Assembly: GCF_022374935.2 (NCBI RefSeq)
Contig: NZ_CP092430.2
Coordinates: 4,402,001-4,466,000 of the forward strand
Reading direction: 5' to 3'
From: Mycolicibacter virginiensis
Lineage (GTDB): Bacteria > Actinomycetota > Actinomycetes > Mycobacteriales > Mycobacteriaceae
DNA: 64,000 nucleotides
The notes below the pieces were generated by a model, which did not search any database, was not told the origin of the DNA, and saw only the letters and a program-made list of their open reading frames with translations. This document shows positions 1 to 9,500 of this stretch, one piece after another. Numbering within the stretch: position 1 is the first letter of the stretch; the number at the start of each line of letters is the position of its first letter. Position numbers and translations under genes: made by a program.

Positions 1-982
1 TGGCCAGCCGGTTGGTCACCGCGTCGACCGCTCCGGAAAACGAGCGGGGCCGGCCCATCGCCGCGGCCACCTCACGGGCGATGGATTCGGCCATCACGTT
101 GTCCGAGGCGTTCATCATCTCGCCCAGACGGACCACCAGCGGCGCCGATCGGACCGCGCCCAGCTCGCGTCCGGTCACCGACGAGGACGCGATGCTCACG
201 TTGTCGGGGTCGACGCCCAACTCCGCGGCCAGTGCCTTTCCGGCGTCCAGCGCCGGTGTCGTCGATCGCCGGGACTCGACGGTGGTCGGCTGGACGCGGC
301 CGCCGTCGACCATCACCGCCTCGATCGGGGCGATGTCACCGCCTTCGATGTCCTCGGCGTCCCAGCCCTGGGCCATGGTCGGGCCGGTGAACGCCGACGT
401 GTCGACCTGCACCTCGGTGACGCTCACCCCGCTACGGCGCACCTGCTCGGCCAGATCGCTGATGCGCGCGGCTTCGCGATACCAGGTGTCCTGACCGACC
501 TCGGCCGTCGACAACGTGGGGTCGCCGCCACCCACCAACACCACCACCCCGGGCTGATCGCTCGCCGTCACCCGGGTGGTGACCCGGGCGCCCTGATCCA
601 GCGCCAACAGGGCGGCCGCCGCGGTGAGCACCTTGTTGGTGGACGCCGGCTGCATAGGCAGGTCTTCCTGCTGGGTCCACAGCGCCTTGCCGGTGAGTGC
701 ATCGGTGATGCGGCCGGTGAGCCGGCCCAGGTTCGGGTCGGCCAACGCCTGGGCCATGGCTGCGGCAAGTGCACTGCCCACCGGCATCGGGGCGTCGTCG
801 GAAACCGGAACCACCCCGGGTTTTGCGGTCGCCACCGGTGCTGGCGACACGACGCGCGCACCTGCGCCGGATTCGTCCGGAAGCACAACGACCGCCACGA
901 CCACCACGGCGGCGGCCAACGCCAGCACCGCAGCCGCGATACCCAGATGGGCGCTGCTGTGTCGCCACCGAGTGGGTTGCAT
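1..982 (-). CDS. D-alanyl-D-alanine carboxypeptidase / PBP4 type, 3' end outside window
   Basis: Serine DD-peptidase of the S13 (DacB/PBP4) family that trims D-Ala from peptidoglycan stem peptides outside the membrane. The N-terminus is a short basic segment followed by an Ala/Val-rich membrane helix (about residues 10-35), consistent with export or membrane anchoring. The catalytic SxxK motif reads STNK at residues 114-117 and the second motif SDN at about 293-295. The KTG motif would lie beyond the window edge. The ATG is at 982-980. The gene diverges from ppa with 79 bp between them, as for Rv3627c and ppa in M. tuberculosis. Partial: the C-terminus is cut off. Confidence 0.9.
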   Translation of the reverse strand, partial: MQPTRWRHSSAHLGIAAAVLALAAAVVVVAVVVLPDESGAGARVVSPAPVATAKPGVVPVSDDAPMPVGSALAAAMAQALADPNLGRLTGRITDALTGKALWTQQEDLPMQPASTNKVLTAAAALLALDQGARVTTRVTASDQPGVVVLVGGGDPTLSTAEVGQDTWYREAARISDLAEQVRRSGVSVTEVQVDTSAFTGPTMAQGWDAEDIEGGDIAPIEAVMVDGGRVQPTTVESRRSTTPALDAGKALAAELGVDPDNVSIASSSVTGRELGAVRSAPLVVRLGEMMNASDNVMAESIAREVAAAMGRPRSFSGAVDAVTNRLA

Positions 983-1061
983 GTCTCTCCTGCCTGTCAG
1001 GCGCAATTGTGCCGGACGGGCGGAGTCCGGGCGTGAATCCGGGCCGCTCTAGACTGACCCG

Positions 1062-1550
1062 GTGCAATTCGACGTGACCATCGAAATCCCCAAGGGCCAG
1101 CGCAACAAGTACGAGGTCGACCACGCCACCGGGCGGGTCAAGCTCGACCGCTACCTGTACACGCCGATGGGCTACCCCACCGACTACGGCTTCATCGAGG
1201 ACACCCTCGGCGAGGACGGCGACCCGCTGGACGCGATGGTGCTGCTGCCGCAGTCGGTGTTCCCCGGCGTGCTGGTCGAGGCACGTCCGGTCGGGATGTT
1301 CCAGATGACCGACGAAGCCGGCGGCGACGCCAAGGTGCTGTGTGTGCCGGCCGGTGACCACCGGTGGGACCACATCCAGGACATCAGCGACGTGCCCGCC
1401 TACGAGCTGGATGCGATCAAGCACTTCTTCGTGCACTACAAGGACCTGGAGCCGGGCAAGTTCGTCAAGGCCGCCGACTGGGTTGACCGCGCCGAAGCCG
1501 AGGCCGAGATCACCCGGTCGATCGAGCGGTTCAAGACCTCCGGTCACTGA
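1062..1550 (+). CDS. ppa: Inorganic pyrophosphatase
   Basis: Cytosolic family I pyrophosphatase that hydrolyses PPi to two phosphates and so pulls biosynthetic reactions forward. The 162-residue length is normal for the bacterial enzyme. The start is GTG (1062-1064), giving an N-terminus beginning [13 protein letters not shown]. The metal-binding signature [10 protein letters not shown] is at about residues 51-60, and the substrate segment NKYEVDH follows the N-terminal strand. Its 3' end overlaps the 3' end of the convergent TetR gene by 20 bp, so the two transcripts share antisense ends. Homologue of Rv3628. Confidence 0.97.
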   Translation: MQFDVTIEIPKGQRNKYEVDHATGRVKLDRYLYTPMGYPTDYGFIEDTLGEDGDPLDAMVLLPQSVFPGVLVEARPVGMFQMTDEAGGDAKVLCVPAGDHRWDHIQDISDVPAYELDAIKHFFVHYKDLEPGKFVKAADWVDRAEAEAEITRSIERFKTSGH

Positions 1551-2229
1551 CCCCCAACACGTCCAGCAGTAGCGTGAGCTGGACGTCGAACACCGTCCCC
1601 GGTGCCGACAAGGTGTCCTCGCCATACCCGCCGAACACCTCCAGGCTGACCGCGCCAACCAGAGCCGCCCACAGCAGGAAGCATTTGGCGATGACGGCAT
1701 CGTCGCCGGGGAAGCCGAACTCGACGCGGAGTCGTTCGAAATCCGCCGACAGAGGTTGCGCTGCACCATTTTTCCCCGACGCGATATCGCCGGCCGCGAT
1801 GCCCGCCGCGATCGCTTCGAAGAGCGCTCCAACAACCCGGGTGCCTGGAACCACGGTCTGTTCAGCCGGCGCGTGATAGCCGGGAACCGGGCTGCCGTAC
1901 AGCAGCGCCCACCCGGCCGGATGGGTTAGCGCCCAGTCCCGCACCGCGTGGGCGATCGTCACGATGTCCTCGCGCCACGGCACCGACGGGGCCGATGCGC
2001 GGGCCCGGCCGACGGCATCGGCCAGGTCGTTGTAGGCGTCGACCAGCAGCAGGGTGATCAACTCGTCGCGGCTGCCCACGTACCGGTAGACCGCCGAGGA
2101 CACCATGCCCACATCGCGAGCGACCGCTCGCAGCGACAGCCCGGCCGCCCCGTGGGTGTGCAGATGACGCCGTCCGACCTCGATGATCTGCGCCTCGATG
2201 CGTTCCCGCGATTCCTGCCGCTTTCCCAC
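1531..2229 (-). CDS. TetR-family transcriptional regulator
   Basis: DNA-binding repressor of 232 residues. The N-terminal helix-turn-helix region reads [29 protein letters not shown], quoted here in pieces: [13 protein letters not shown] then [16 protein letters not shown], typical of TetR. The C-terminal all-alpha domain (PVPGYHAP, then [18 protein letters not shown]) resembles TetR_C_13/WHG-type ligand domains. I chose the GTG at 2229-2227. A frame-compatible upstream start at 2280 would place coding sequence across the palindrome at 2251-2263. The gene diverges from the deazaflavin-type nitroreductase gene. The ligand is unknown. Confidence 0.88.
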   Translation of the reverse strand: MGKRQESRERIEAQIIEVGRRHLHTHGAAGLSLRAVARDVGMVSSAVYRYVGSRDELITLLLVDAYNDLADAVGRARASAPSVPWREDIVTIAHAVRDWALTHPAGWALLYGSPVPGYHAPAEQTVVPGTRVVGALFEAIAAGIAAGDIASGKNGAAQPLSADFERLRVEFGFPGDDAVIAKCFLLWAALVGAVSLEVFGGYGEDTLSAPGTVFDVQLTLLLDVLGVSDRRS

Positions 2230-2250
2230 GGCACCAGTCTGACAGATATG

Positions 2251-2263
2251 AGAGCGCTGCTCT
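2251..2263. promoter_or_regulatory. TetR operator candidate, copy 1
   Basis: Inverted repeat AGAGC-GCT-GCTCT, 22 bp upstream of the TetR start. The same 13-mer recurs at 2302-2314, which suggests that a dimeric regulator controls both divergent genes. Confidence 0.72.
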
Positions 2264-2300
2264 TGTTTTGGCCCCGCCAATATGTCACGATCAGCAAAAC

Positions 2301-2315
2301 GAGAGCGCTGCTCTC
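2301..2315. promoter_or_regulatory. TetR operator candidate, copy 2
   Basis: Inverted repeat GAGAGC-GCT-GCTCTC, 25 bp before the GTG of the nitroreductase. Its core is identical to the copy at 2251-2263, with centres 51 bp apart (about five helical turns). This is consistent with cooperative binding and autoregulation. Confidence 0.74.
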
Positions 2316-2339
2316 GCTATCGTCAGCAAGGGGAAGCCC

Positions 2340-2777
2340 GTGGCCGCCGGATACGACCGACCCAACGCCGCCGCCCGATTCGCCAACACGGTGATCCGCA
2401 AGCTGGCCGAGTCGGGCATCAGCATTGCCGGCACCCGCGCGATCTCCGTGCGCGGCCGCAAGAGCGGCAAGCGCCGCGGTGTCGTGATCAATCTGCTGAC
2501 CGTCGACGGGGTGGACTACCTGGTCTCGCCGCGCGGCAACACCGAGTGGGTTCGCAATGTGCGCGCCGCCGGCGAGATCGAGGTCGGGCCGCGGTGGCGG
2601 CCGCGCCCGGCTCAGGTCATCGAGGTGCCCGACGAAGATAAACCGGAGGTGCTACGCCGCTATCTGCAACGGTGGTACTGGCAGGTCAAGGGATACGTGA
2701 TGGGGCTGACGCCGGATGCCAGCGACGACGAACTACGGGGCGCGGCGCCGTCATTCCCGGTCTTCTCACTGCGCTGA
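2340..2777 (+). CDS. Deazaflavin (F420)-dependent nitroreductase family protein
   Basis: Small split-barrel protein of 145 residues from the Ddn/FDOR family. Members in mycobacteria use reduced F420 or flavins to reduce quinones, nitro compounds or other substrates. Family hallmarks are TRAISVRGRKSGKRRGVVINLL, here quoted as TRAISVRGRKSGK then RRGVVINLLTVDG, followed by YLVSPRGNTEWVRNVRAAG. GTG at 2340 was chosen because AAGGGGAA lies just before it; an upstream in-frame ATG would include the operator. Probably repressed by the divergent TetR. The 3' end overlaps the TerC gene by 12 bp. Confidence 0.86.
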   Translation: MAAGYDRPNAAARFANTVIRKLAESGISIAGTRAISVRGRKSGKRRGVVINLLTVDGVDYLVSPRGNTEWVRNVRAAGEIEVGPRWRPRPAQVIEVPDEDKPEVLRRYLQRWYWQVKGYVMGLTPDASDDELRGAAPSFPVFSLR

Positions 2778-3755
2778 AGTAGCCCCGCGGGTCCGGTACA
2801 AGCTGGCCCCCGTCGTCAGCAGCAATACCCCCACCACGACCCCCAGACTGACCGGGGTCGGGATCTCCGGGACATTGAGCGGACGGCCGGAATTGATGAA
2901 CCACACCTCGTTGGTGCGCAGGGCGTGCAACACCATCCGCACCCCGATGAAGCCCAGGATCACCGCCAGACCCTGGGACAGATAGACCAGCCGGCTCAGC
3001 AGCTTGCCGAGGATGAAGAACAACTGCCGCAATCCCATCAGGGCGAACACGTTGGCGGTGAACACCAGGTAGGGCTGGCGAGTCAGCCCGTAGATGGCCG
3101 GGATGGAGTCCATCGCGAACACCAGATCGGTGGTGCCCAACGCGAGCGCGACCAGAAACATCGGGGTGACGGCCCACGCCCCGGCGTTGTCCCGGACGAA
3201 GAACCGCACGCCGGCCCAGCGATCAGTGGCGTTGAAATGGGTGCGCGCAAACCTCACCACGGCGTTGTTGCCGCCCTCGCCCTCACCTTCCCCGGTGGGG
3301 TCGGAATGACGCAGCAGTTTGATCGCGGTGTAGGCCATGAACGCACCGAACACGTAGAATGTCCAGGACAATCGCTGCACGGCGACGCCGCCGAGCGCGA
3401 TGAACACCGCCCGAAACGACAGCGCCAGAATGATGCCGACGAACAGCGCCTCCTGACGGTACTTCTTGGGCACGTTGAAGCTGTTCATGATGATCACGAA
3501 CACGAACAGGTTGTCCACCGACAGGCTGTACTCGGTCAACCAGCCCGCGTAGAACTGCATGCCGTATTTCGCGCCGTGAAAATGCCACACCCAGACGCCG
3601 AACGCCACCGCCAGCCCGATGTAGCACGACAGCCGGATCGCGACTTCGCGCATCGACGGCTCGTGTACGCGGCGGGCCACCAGGAACAGATCGAAACCGA
3701 GCACCGCGCCCAGGCCTGCGAATGTCACCAGCCATTCCAACAGCGACGGGTCCAA
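2766..3755 (-). CDS. TerC-family integral membrane protein
   Basis: A 329-residue polytopic membrane protein with about nine hydrophobic segments. The TerC signature aspartates occur in SLSVDNLFVFVIIMNSF and in TTDLVFAMDSIPAIYG. TerC/Alx proteins are linked to metal (manganese, tellurite) homeostasis and to membrane protein metalation; the substrate here is not shown by sequence. The start is TTG (3755-3753), supported by GGAGG at 3767-3763 with a 7-nt spacer. A charged, Gly/Glu-rich cytosolic loop lies mid-protein (GEGEGEGG). Confidence 0.9.
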   Translation of the reverse strand: MDPSLLEWLVTFAGLGAVLGFDLFLVARRVHEPSMREVAIRLSCYIGLAVAFGVWVWHFHGAKYGMQFYAGWLTEYSLSVDNLFVFVIIMNSFNVPKKYRQEALFVGIILALSFRAVFIALGGVAVQRLSWTFYVFGAFMAYTAIKLLRHSDPTGEGEGEGGNNAVVRFARTHFNATDRWAGVRFFVRDNAGAWAVTPMFLVALALGTTDLVFAMDSIPAIYGLTRQPYLVFTANVFALMGLRQLFFILGKLLSRLVYLSQGLAVILGFIGVRMVLHALRTNEVWFINSGRPLNVPEIPTPVSLGVVVGVLLLTTGASLYRTRGATSAQ

Positions 3756-3830
3756 CGGGGGGCCTCCGGTCGTCGAGTCAGTTCAGCGGGCTGACCGACC
3801 GTACCCTGCGACCCGCTTAGTATTTTCGCC

Positions 3831-5108
3831 GTGGTGACCGATGTCGGTGGTACCGGATCCCCCGGGTTCCCGCGTGGGGTGGCCACGGGCCCCGTCGCCC
3901 GAGCCAGTATGGCGCGGGTCGGCACCGCAACCCTGCTCAGCGCCCTCTGCGGCTACGCGGTGCTATACCTGGCGGCACGCGATCTGGATCCGGCAGGTTT
4001 CTCGGTGTTCGGCGTTTTCTGGGGCGCGTTCGGCCTGGTCAACGGCGCCGCCAACGGGCTGCTGCAGGAGACCACCCGGGAAGTCCGGTTTGCCGGAGAC
4101 TCGGCCCGCAAGCGCCCCTCCACGCCACACACCCGCCCGCTACGGGTTGCCGGGCTGACCGGGCTGGTGGCGGCCGGCGTGGTTGCTGCCAGCTCGCCGC
4201 TGTGGAGCGGCCACGTGTTCGTCGAGGCACGCTGGCTGTCGGTGGGCCTGCTGTGCTTCGGGCTGGCCAACTTCGCGGTGCACGCCACGCTGCTCGGCAT
4301 GTTGGCCGGCGCCAACCGCTGGACGCAGTACGGCGCGCTGATGGTGACCGATGCGGGCATCCGGGTGGCGGTGGCCACCGCGACGTTCGTCATCGGCTGG
4401 GGCCTGCTCGGGTTCTTGTGGGCCACCGTGGCCGGCGCGCTGGCTTGGCTGCTGCTGCTGGCCGCCTCACCCACCGCCCGCTCCGCTGCGCGACTGCTGA
4501 CTCCGGTGAGCACGGCGGGATTCCTGCGCGGTGCGGCGCATTCGATCACCGCAGCCGGAGCCAGCGCGGTCCTGGTGATGGGTTTTCCGGTGCTGCTGCA
4601 GGCCACCTACGGCGAATTGGGCGCCGCGGGCGGCGTGGTGATCCTGGCGGTCACGGTGACCCGGGCACCGCTGCTGGTGCCGCTGACCGCCATGCAGGGC
4701 AACCTGATCGCGCACTTCGTCGACCAGCGGGGCCGCCGACTGCGGGCGCTACGCACCCCGGCGGCGGCCGTCGCCGCACTGGGCGCGCTGGGCGCCGTGG
4801 CCGCGGGTCTGCTCGGGCCCTGGCTGCTGCGCACGGTGTTCGGCGCGGATTACCGTGCCGACGGGCTACTGCTGGCCGGGCTGACGACGGCAGCCACCGC
4901 AATCGCGCTGCTGACGCTGACCGGGGCGGCGACGGTGGCCGCGGCACTGCACCGCGCCTACGCGCTGGGCTGGGTGGGCGCCACGGTGGCCTCGACCTTG
5001 CTCCTGCTGCTGCCGCTGGACCTGCCGACCAGAACCGTGGTGGCCCTGCTGTGCGGTCCCCTGGTGGGAATCGCCGTGCATCTGGCCGCGTTGCGCACCG
5101 ATTCGTAA
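3831..5108 (+). CDS. Polysaccharide biosynthesis (flippase-like) membrane protein, Rv3630 homologue
   Basis: A 425-residue protein with roughly twelve Ala/Leu-rich transmembrane helices and no large soluble domain, in the style of Wzx/MATE-like lipid-linked sugar exporters. It heads a run of three genes with a GT2 glycosyltransferase and a DUF2304 protein, which suggests lipid-linked or envelope glycan assembly. GTG codons at 3831 and 3834 are both possible starts. A TAGTATTTT stretch 14 bp upstream could serve as a -10 for a leaderless or short-leader transcript. Function is inferred from topology and context only. Confidence 0.82.
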   Translation: MVTDVGGTGSPGFPRGVATGPVARASMARVGTATLLSALCGYAVLYLAARDLDPAGFSVFGVFWGAFGLVNGAANGLLQETTREVRFAGDSARKRPSTPHTRPLRVAGLTGLVAAGVVAASSPLWSGHVFVEARWLSVGLLCFGLANFAVHATLLGMLAGANRWTQYGALMVTDAGIRVAVATATFVIGWGLLGFLWATVAGALAWLLLLAASPTARSAARLLTPVSTAGFLRGAAHSITAAGASAVLVMGFPVLLQATYGELGAAGGVVILAVTVTRAPLLVPLTAMQGNLIAHFVDQRGRRLRALRTPAAAVAALGALGAVAAGLLGPWLLRTVFGADYRADGLLLAGLTTAATAIALLTLTGAATVAAALHRAYALGWVGATVASTLLLLLPLDLPTRTVVALLCGPLVGIAVHLAALRTDS

Positions 5109-5135
5109 GCCGGGCAGGCGTGTATTTTCTAAACC

Positions 5136-5834
5136 ATCGATACCCGCTACCCCGATGTCTGGATCATCGTCCCGGCGTTCAACGAGGCGACCGTCATCGG
5201 TGACGTGATCGCCGGGATCCGTTCGGTTTTCGACTACGTGGTCTGCGTGGACGACGGAAGCACTGACGACACCGCCGTCACGGCGCGGCGCGCGGGCGCC
5301 TACGTGGTGCGCCATCCGGTCAACCTCGGTCAGGGTGCGGCCATTCAGACCGGCGTCGAGTTCGCCCGCCGCCAGCCCGGCGCACGACTGTTCGCCACCT
5401 TCGACGCCGACGGCCAGCACCGGGTGGCCGACCTGAGGCGCATGATCGACCATCTCGACACCGCCGACCTCGACATCGTGATCGGCACCCGGTTCGCCGC
5501 ACCCAAAGCGGCCGCGACGGTGCCGCCGCTCAAACGGGCGGTGCTGCGGACCGCGGTATGGATCAACCCGCGAATTCGCCGACTTGGGCTCTCCGACGCC
5601 CACAACGGCCTGCGGGTGTTCAACCGCCGAGTGGCCGATTGCCTCGACCTCACCATGAACGGGATGAGCCACGCCGGGGAGTTCATTGCCCTGATTGCCG
5701 AGAACCGCTGGCGGGTGGGCGAAGAGCCGGTCGAGGTGCTCTACACCGACTACTCGAAGTCGAAGGGGCAGCCGCTGCTCAACGGCGTCAACATCCTGTT
5801 CGACGGGCTGCTGCGCAAGAGGATGTCGCGATGA
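5136..5834 (+). CDS. Family 2 glycosyltransferase (dolichyl-phosphate mannose synthase-like), Rv3631 homologue
   Basis: GT-A fold transferase that moves a sugar from a nucleotide donor, probably onto a polyprenyl phosphate at the inner membrane face. Motifs: IIVPAFNEATVIG at the N-terminus, VVCVDDGSTDDT, and the DxD-like DADGQH. No ATG, GTG or TTG exists between the in-frame stop at 5130-5132 and GTG 5205. Starting at 5205 would delete the PAFNE strand that forms the nucleotide site. I therefore place the start at ATC 5136 (protein reads IDTRYPDVWIIVPAFNE), a non-canonical start, or else a sequence error is present. The stop overlaps the next gene in ATGA. Confidence 0.85.
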   Translation: MDTRYPDVWIIVPAFNEATVIGDVIAGIRSVFDYVVCVDDGSTDDTAVTARRAGAYVVRHPVNLGQGAAIQTGVEFARRQPGARLFATFDADGQHRVADLRRMIDHLDTADLDIVIGTRFAAPKAAATVPPLKRAVLRTAVWINPRIRRLGLSDAHNGLRVFNRRVADCLDLTMNGMSHAGEFIALIAENRWRVGEEPVEVLYTDYSKSKGQPLLNGVNILFDGLLRKRMSR

Positions 5835-6259
5835 ACTGGATCAAGGTTCTGCTCATCGCAGCGGTGCTGATGCTGCTGATCTACCTGTTGCTGTCGCGTC
5901 GGTCCGCCCAGTCGCGGGCGTGGGTGAAGGTCGGCTACCTGGTGTTCGTGGTGGCCGGTATCTATGCGGTGCTGCGCCCCGACGACACCACCGTGTTGGC
6001 CAACTGGCTCGGGGTGCGCCGCGGCACCGATCTGATGCTGTACGTGCTGATCATGGTTTTCGCGTTCACCACGCTGAGCACCTATATGCGATTCCGCGAT
6101 CTGGAGCTGCGCTATGCCCGGCTGGCGAGGGCGATAGCGCTTACCCAAGCCCAACCGCCCGAAACCGGCGGATTAGCGAAGCTGGAACCGCCTAAAACCG
6201 GCGGTTTAGCGAGGCTCGACGCAGGAGAGGCGAAGCTGGAACCGCCTAAAACACAGTAA
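5831..6259 (+). CDS. DUF2304 small membrane protein, Rv3632 homologue
   Basis: A 142-residue protein with three hydrophobic helices (about residues 4-20, 34-50 and 66-84) followed by RFRDLELRYARLARAIAL, the DUF2304 pattern. These proteins accompany GT2 dolichyl-phosphate-type glycosyltransferases, probably as membrane partners. The start ATG overlaps the glycosyltransferase stop by 4 nt (ATGA), implying translational coupling. The last 32 or so residues consist of a duplicated motif (TGGLAKLEPPK, then TGGLARL, then EAKLEPPK). It is encoded by a repeat also found at 39.3 kb, so this tail is probably a repeat insertion and not native protein. Confidence 0.87.
   Translation: MNWIKVLLIAAVLMLLIYLLLSRRSAQSRAWVKVGYLVFVVAGIYAVLRPDDTTVLANWLGVRRGTDLMLYVLIMVFAFTTLSTYMRFRDLELRYARLARAIALTQAQPPETGGLAKLEPPKTGGLARLDAGEAKLEPPKTQ
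6161..6259 (+). repeat. Dispersed repeat inside coding 3' end
   Basis: Contains two short related units (ACCGGCGGATTAGCGA and ACCGGCGGTTTAGCGA). The 47-bp segment 6200-6246 matches 39299-39345 at 43 of 47 positions by eye. The 47-mer is bounded by GGCGGTT and AACCGCC, so it can fold back. It supplies the C-terminal residues of the DUF2304 gene. Confidence 0.8.
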
Positions 6260-6331
6260 TTCGGCAACAGTTGTCCCAGCGGTAACAGCGGGTTTGCCGA
6301 TCGTCCGATTCCAGCCCTCACCGTTGCAGGT

Positions 6332-6502
6332 ATGCGGGGTAGCGACATCCTGGCAGAACCTCTGGCCGACGTGACAGGGGCACTCCTGACAGTGCCGGTG
6401 GTCGAGCTGTACGCAGTGCTCTGGCGCGCCGGACTGCTGGAGGTGCGACTTCGCGCACCCAAGCGACCACTGCCGCAGGTGACAGTGCTTCAGCCGGCGT
6501 AA
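6332..6502 (+). CDS. Possible small protein, 56 aa
   Basis: ATG at 6332 opens a 57-codon frame beginning [19 protein letters not shown], with a hydrophobic middle ([14 protein letters not shown]) and a basic tail ending in [13 protein letters not shown]. The composition is more protein-like than random high-GC frames, and the region is otherwise empty between two confident genes. There is only a weak GCAGG ahead of the ATG. It converges on the P-type ATPase gene with 10 bp between stops. I do not recognise the family, and it may be spurious. Confidence 0.38.
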   Translation: MRGSDILAEPLADVTGALLTVPVVELYAVLWRAGLLEVRLRAPKRPLPQVTVLQPA

Positions 6503-6512
6503 CGGGACGGCC

Positions 6513-9500
6513 TCAGCGCACCAGCTCCAGCTTCGCCGACGACTTCTTCGCGGCGGCCTTTCTGGCCGGCGCCTTCTTGGCCGGGGTCTCCTTGGCCGCC
6601 GCGGTCTGCTTGGCCGCGGCCTTCGTCACCGGGGCTTTCTTGGCCGGAGCCTTCTTCACCGGGGCCTTCTTGACCGGCGCCTTCTTGGCGGCGGCCTTCT
6701 TGGCAACTGGAGCCTTCTTCTCCGGAACCGCCGGAACCGCCGACAGCGCCTTGATGGGGGCCTCGAGCTCCTGGGTGGGAGCGGCGATCTCCTTGGCCTC
6801 CTTGGCGGGCGCCGCGAAGCGGCTCGCCACGGCCACCGCGGCGGTGGCCGCCGCGGCCGTGCCGAGGCCCTGCGCCCAGCCGATCGGGCCGACCGGCGTG
6901 CAACCCAACAACTGGCTGACCCCGGGCGTGGAGACTATCGCCGCGAACAGCGCGAACGATCCGGCCGCGGTAGCCAGCACCATCGGCGCCCGCGAATCCA
7001 CCACGGTCTGACCGAGTTCGGTGGTCACCAGCGAGATCAGCGCCACCGTTGCCGCCCGCTGCGGCAGACCCGTTGCGGAGGCCATCGCCCAGGCTGCGGT
7101 GCCCGCCGCGGCGGTGACTCCGCCGCGGAACGCCACCGCGCGCCACAGTTTGCGCTCGTCGAGTCCAGGCACCGCGTCACCGATCGGGCCGGCCGGCGTG
7201 CTCACCGCCACGGCGGTGGCCGGCAGCGCGTCGGTCAGGGTGTTCATCAACAGCAGCTGCCGGGTGTTCAGCGGTGAATTCCCGGTGATTGCCGTGCCGA
7301 TGACGGAGAACATCACTTCGCCGGCGTTGCCGCCCAGCAATCCGGAGATGGCCAGTTGCACACCGCGCCACAGTCGCCGACCCTCGTCGATCGCGTCGAC
7401 CAGGGCACCGATCTTGCCGTCGGTCAGCACCACGTCGGCCGTGGCGTGTGCCGAGTCGCTGCCGTGTGCCACCACACCCAGCCCCACCGTGGCGGCCCGG
7501 ATCGCGGCGGCGTCGTTGGCGCCGTCGCCCACCATCGCCGATACCCGGCCAGCACGCTCCAGAGTCTGGACGATCTGCACCTTGTTCTCCGGCGACATCC
7601 GGGCGAAGATCACCCGCTCGCAGACCACACGCTCTTGTTCCTTGCGGTTCAAGGCATTCCACTCCGAGCCGGTGATGACCTGCTCGGGGGCGACGGTCAC
7701 GCCCATCTCGGCGGCGATCGCGGTGGCCGTGATCGGGTGATCACCGGTGATCATTCGGATGTCGACGCCGCGGGCGGCCAGATCGGCGAGCAGCTGCGGA
7801 GCGTCGGCCCGGGGGGTGTCGGCCAGGCCGAGGAACCCGAGCAGCGTCAGCCCGGATGCGCTGACCTCCACGAGACGTTCGGAATCGTCCTGGACGGCCT
7901 GCACCTGGGCGGCGGTCAGCTTGCCGTGGGCGACCGCGATCACCCGCAGACCCTGGGCGGCCATCGCGGCCACCTGCTGCTCGACCTTGGCGTCGGCGTT
8001 CTTGCAGGCCCCCAACACCACTTCCGGCGCGCCCTTGACCAGCAGCTCCGATCCCAGCACCGACGCCGAGAAGGCCCGGCCGGAACGGAACGGCAGGTGA
8101 GCGTCGGGCTCGATCCACGGCCGGGCGCCGGCGGCGGCCGCCGCGCCCTCGACGATGGCCTGGTCGGTGGCGTGCGCGTGGGCCGCACCGTCGGGAGCCG
8201 GCGCCGCCTGCGCGGCCGTGCCGAGTACGTCGTCGTCGGAATATCCCGCAAGCGGTCGCACCGTGGCGACCCGCAGCCGGTTCTCCGAAAGCGTTCCGGT
8301 CTTGTCGAAGCAGACCACGTCGACCCGGCCGAGCGCCTCCACCGACCGCGGGATGCGCACCAGCGCACCGGTTTTGGTCAACCGCTGTGACGACGCGTGC
8401 TGGGCCAAGGTGGCCATCAGCGGCATGCCCTCCGGGACGGCGGCGATCGCGACCGCGATCGCGTTGCCCAGTGCGACCCGCAGCCCGCCCTGGCGCAGCA
8501 GGCCGAGCGCGCCGACCGCTACGCCGCCGGCGGCGCTGTAGGGGAAGGTCCGGTACATCAGCTGGGACAGGTGGTGCTGCAGGCCGACTTCGGGCAGCTC
8601 GCCGGCGGCCAGTTCGGAGGCCCGGCGGGCCTGAGTGTCGGCGCCCACGGCGGTCACCATCGCCAGCGCCTTGCCGGCGATCACCGTGGTGCCCGCGTAC
8701 AGCATGGAGCTGCGCTCGGCCAGTTCGGCGCCGGGAGTCGGGTCCAGCTGTTTGCCGACCGACAGCGATTCGCCGGTCAGCGCGGATTCATCGACTTCGA
8801 CGTCGGACACCTCGATCGTCCGGGCGTCGGCGGGCACCACCTCGTTGCTGCGCACCTCGATGAGGTCACCCGGCAGCAGTTGCTCGGCGGGGATCTCGTG
8901 GTAGGACGGGGTGCCGTCAGCACCCACCAGCACAACCCGGGCCGGCGGGGCCTGCTGGGCCAGCAGGGTGTTCAGCCGGCTCTCGGCCCGCAACCGCTGA
9001 TAGGCGGCCAGCATGGCGTTGCCGGTGAGCACCGTGCCCACCATCACGGCGTCGATCGGCGAGCCCAGCATGGCGGTCGCCGCCGAGCACAGCGCCAAGA
9101 TCGGCGTCATCGGGTCGGACAACTCTTCACGCACGGCGTGGAAGTACGGCCAGAACATGCCCTGCGTCTCCGCGTCGACCGGCGCGCGTTCGGCCAGCGG
9201 CGTCACCGCGTCCGGCGACAGCAGCTCGCGCGCCTGCTCGACCGTCATAGCGTGCCACTCGTAGGCCGGTGCCGGCTTCGGTGCGTGCGCCCGCAGGACC
9301 CGGCGCGCCAGCAGATACCCCGAGAGCATTCCGGCGCCCGCACCGACGGTCACCGGGCCCGGGCCGCGGCTCGGGCCGGCCCCGACACCGGGGATGGTCG
9401 CCCGAACCCCGCGGACCAAAAGCAGCCCGGCGATGGACGACGCCCCGATCGAGATCGCGACCCCACGCTCGGTGGCCGTGCGGGCGGCCGGCAGTGCGCG

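Noticed and set aside
2268..2340. Upstream start for the nitroreductase
   Set aside because: Would translate through the operator at 2301-2315; the GTG at 2340 has a proper ribosome site.
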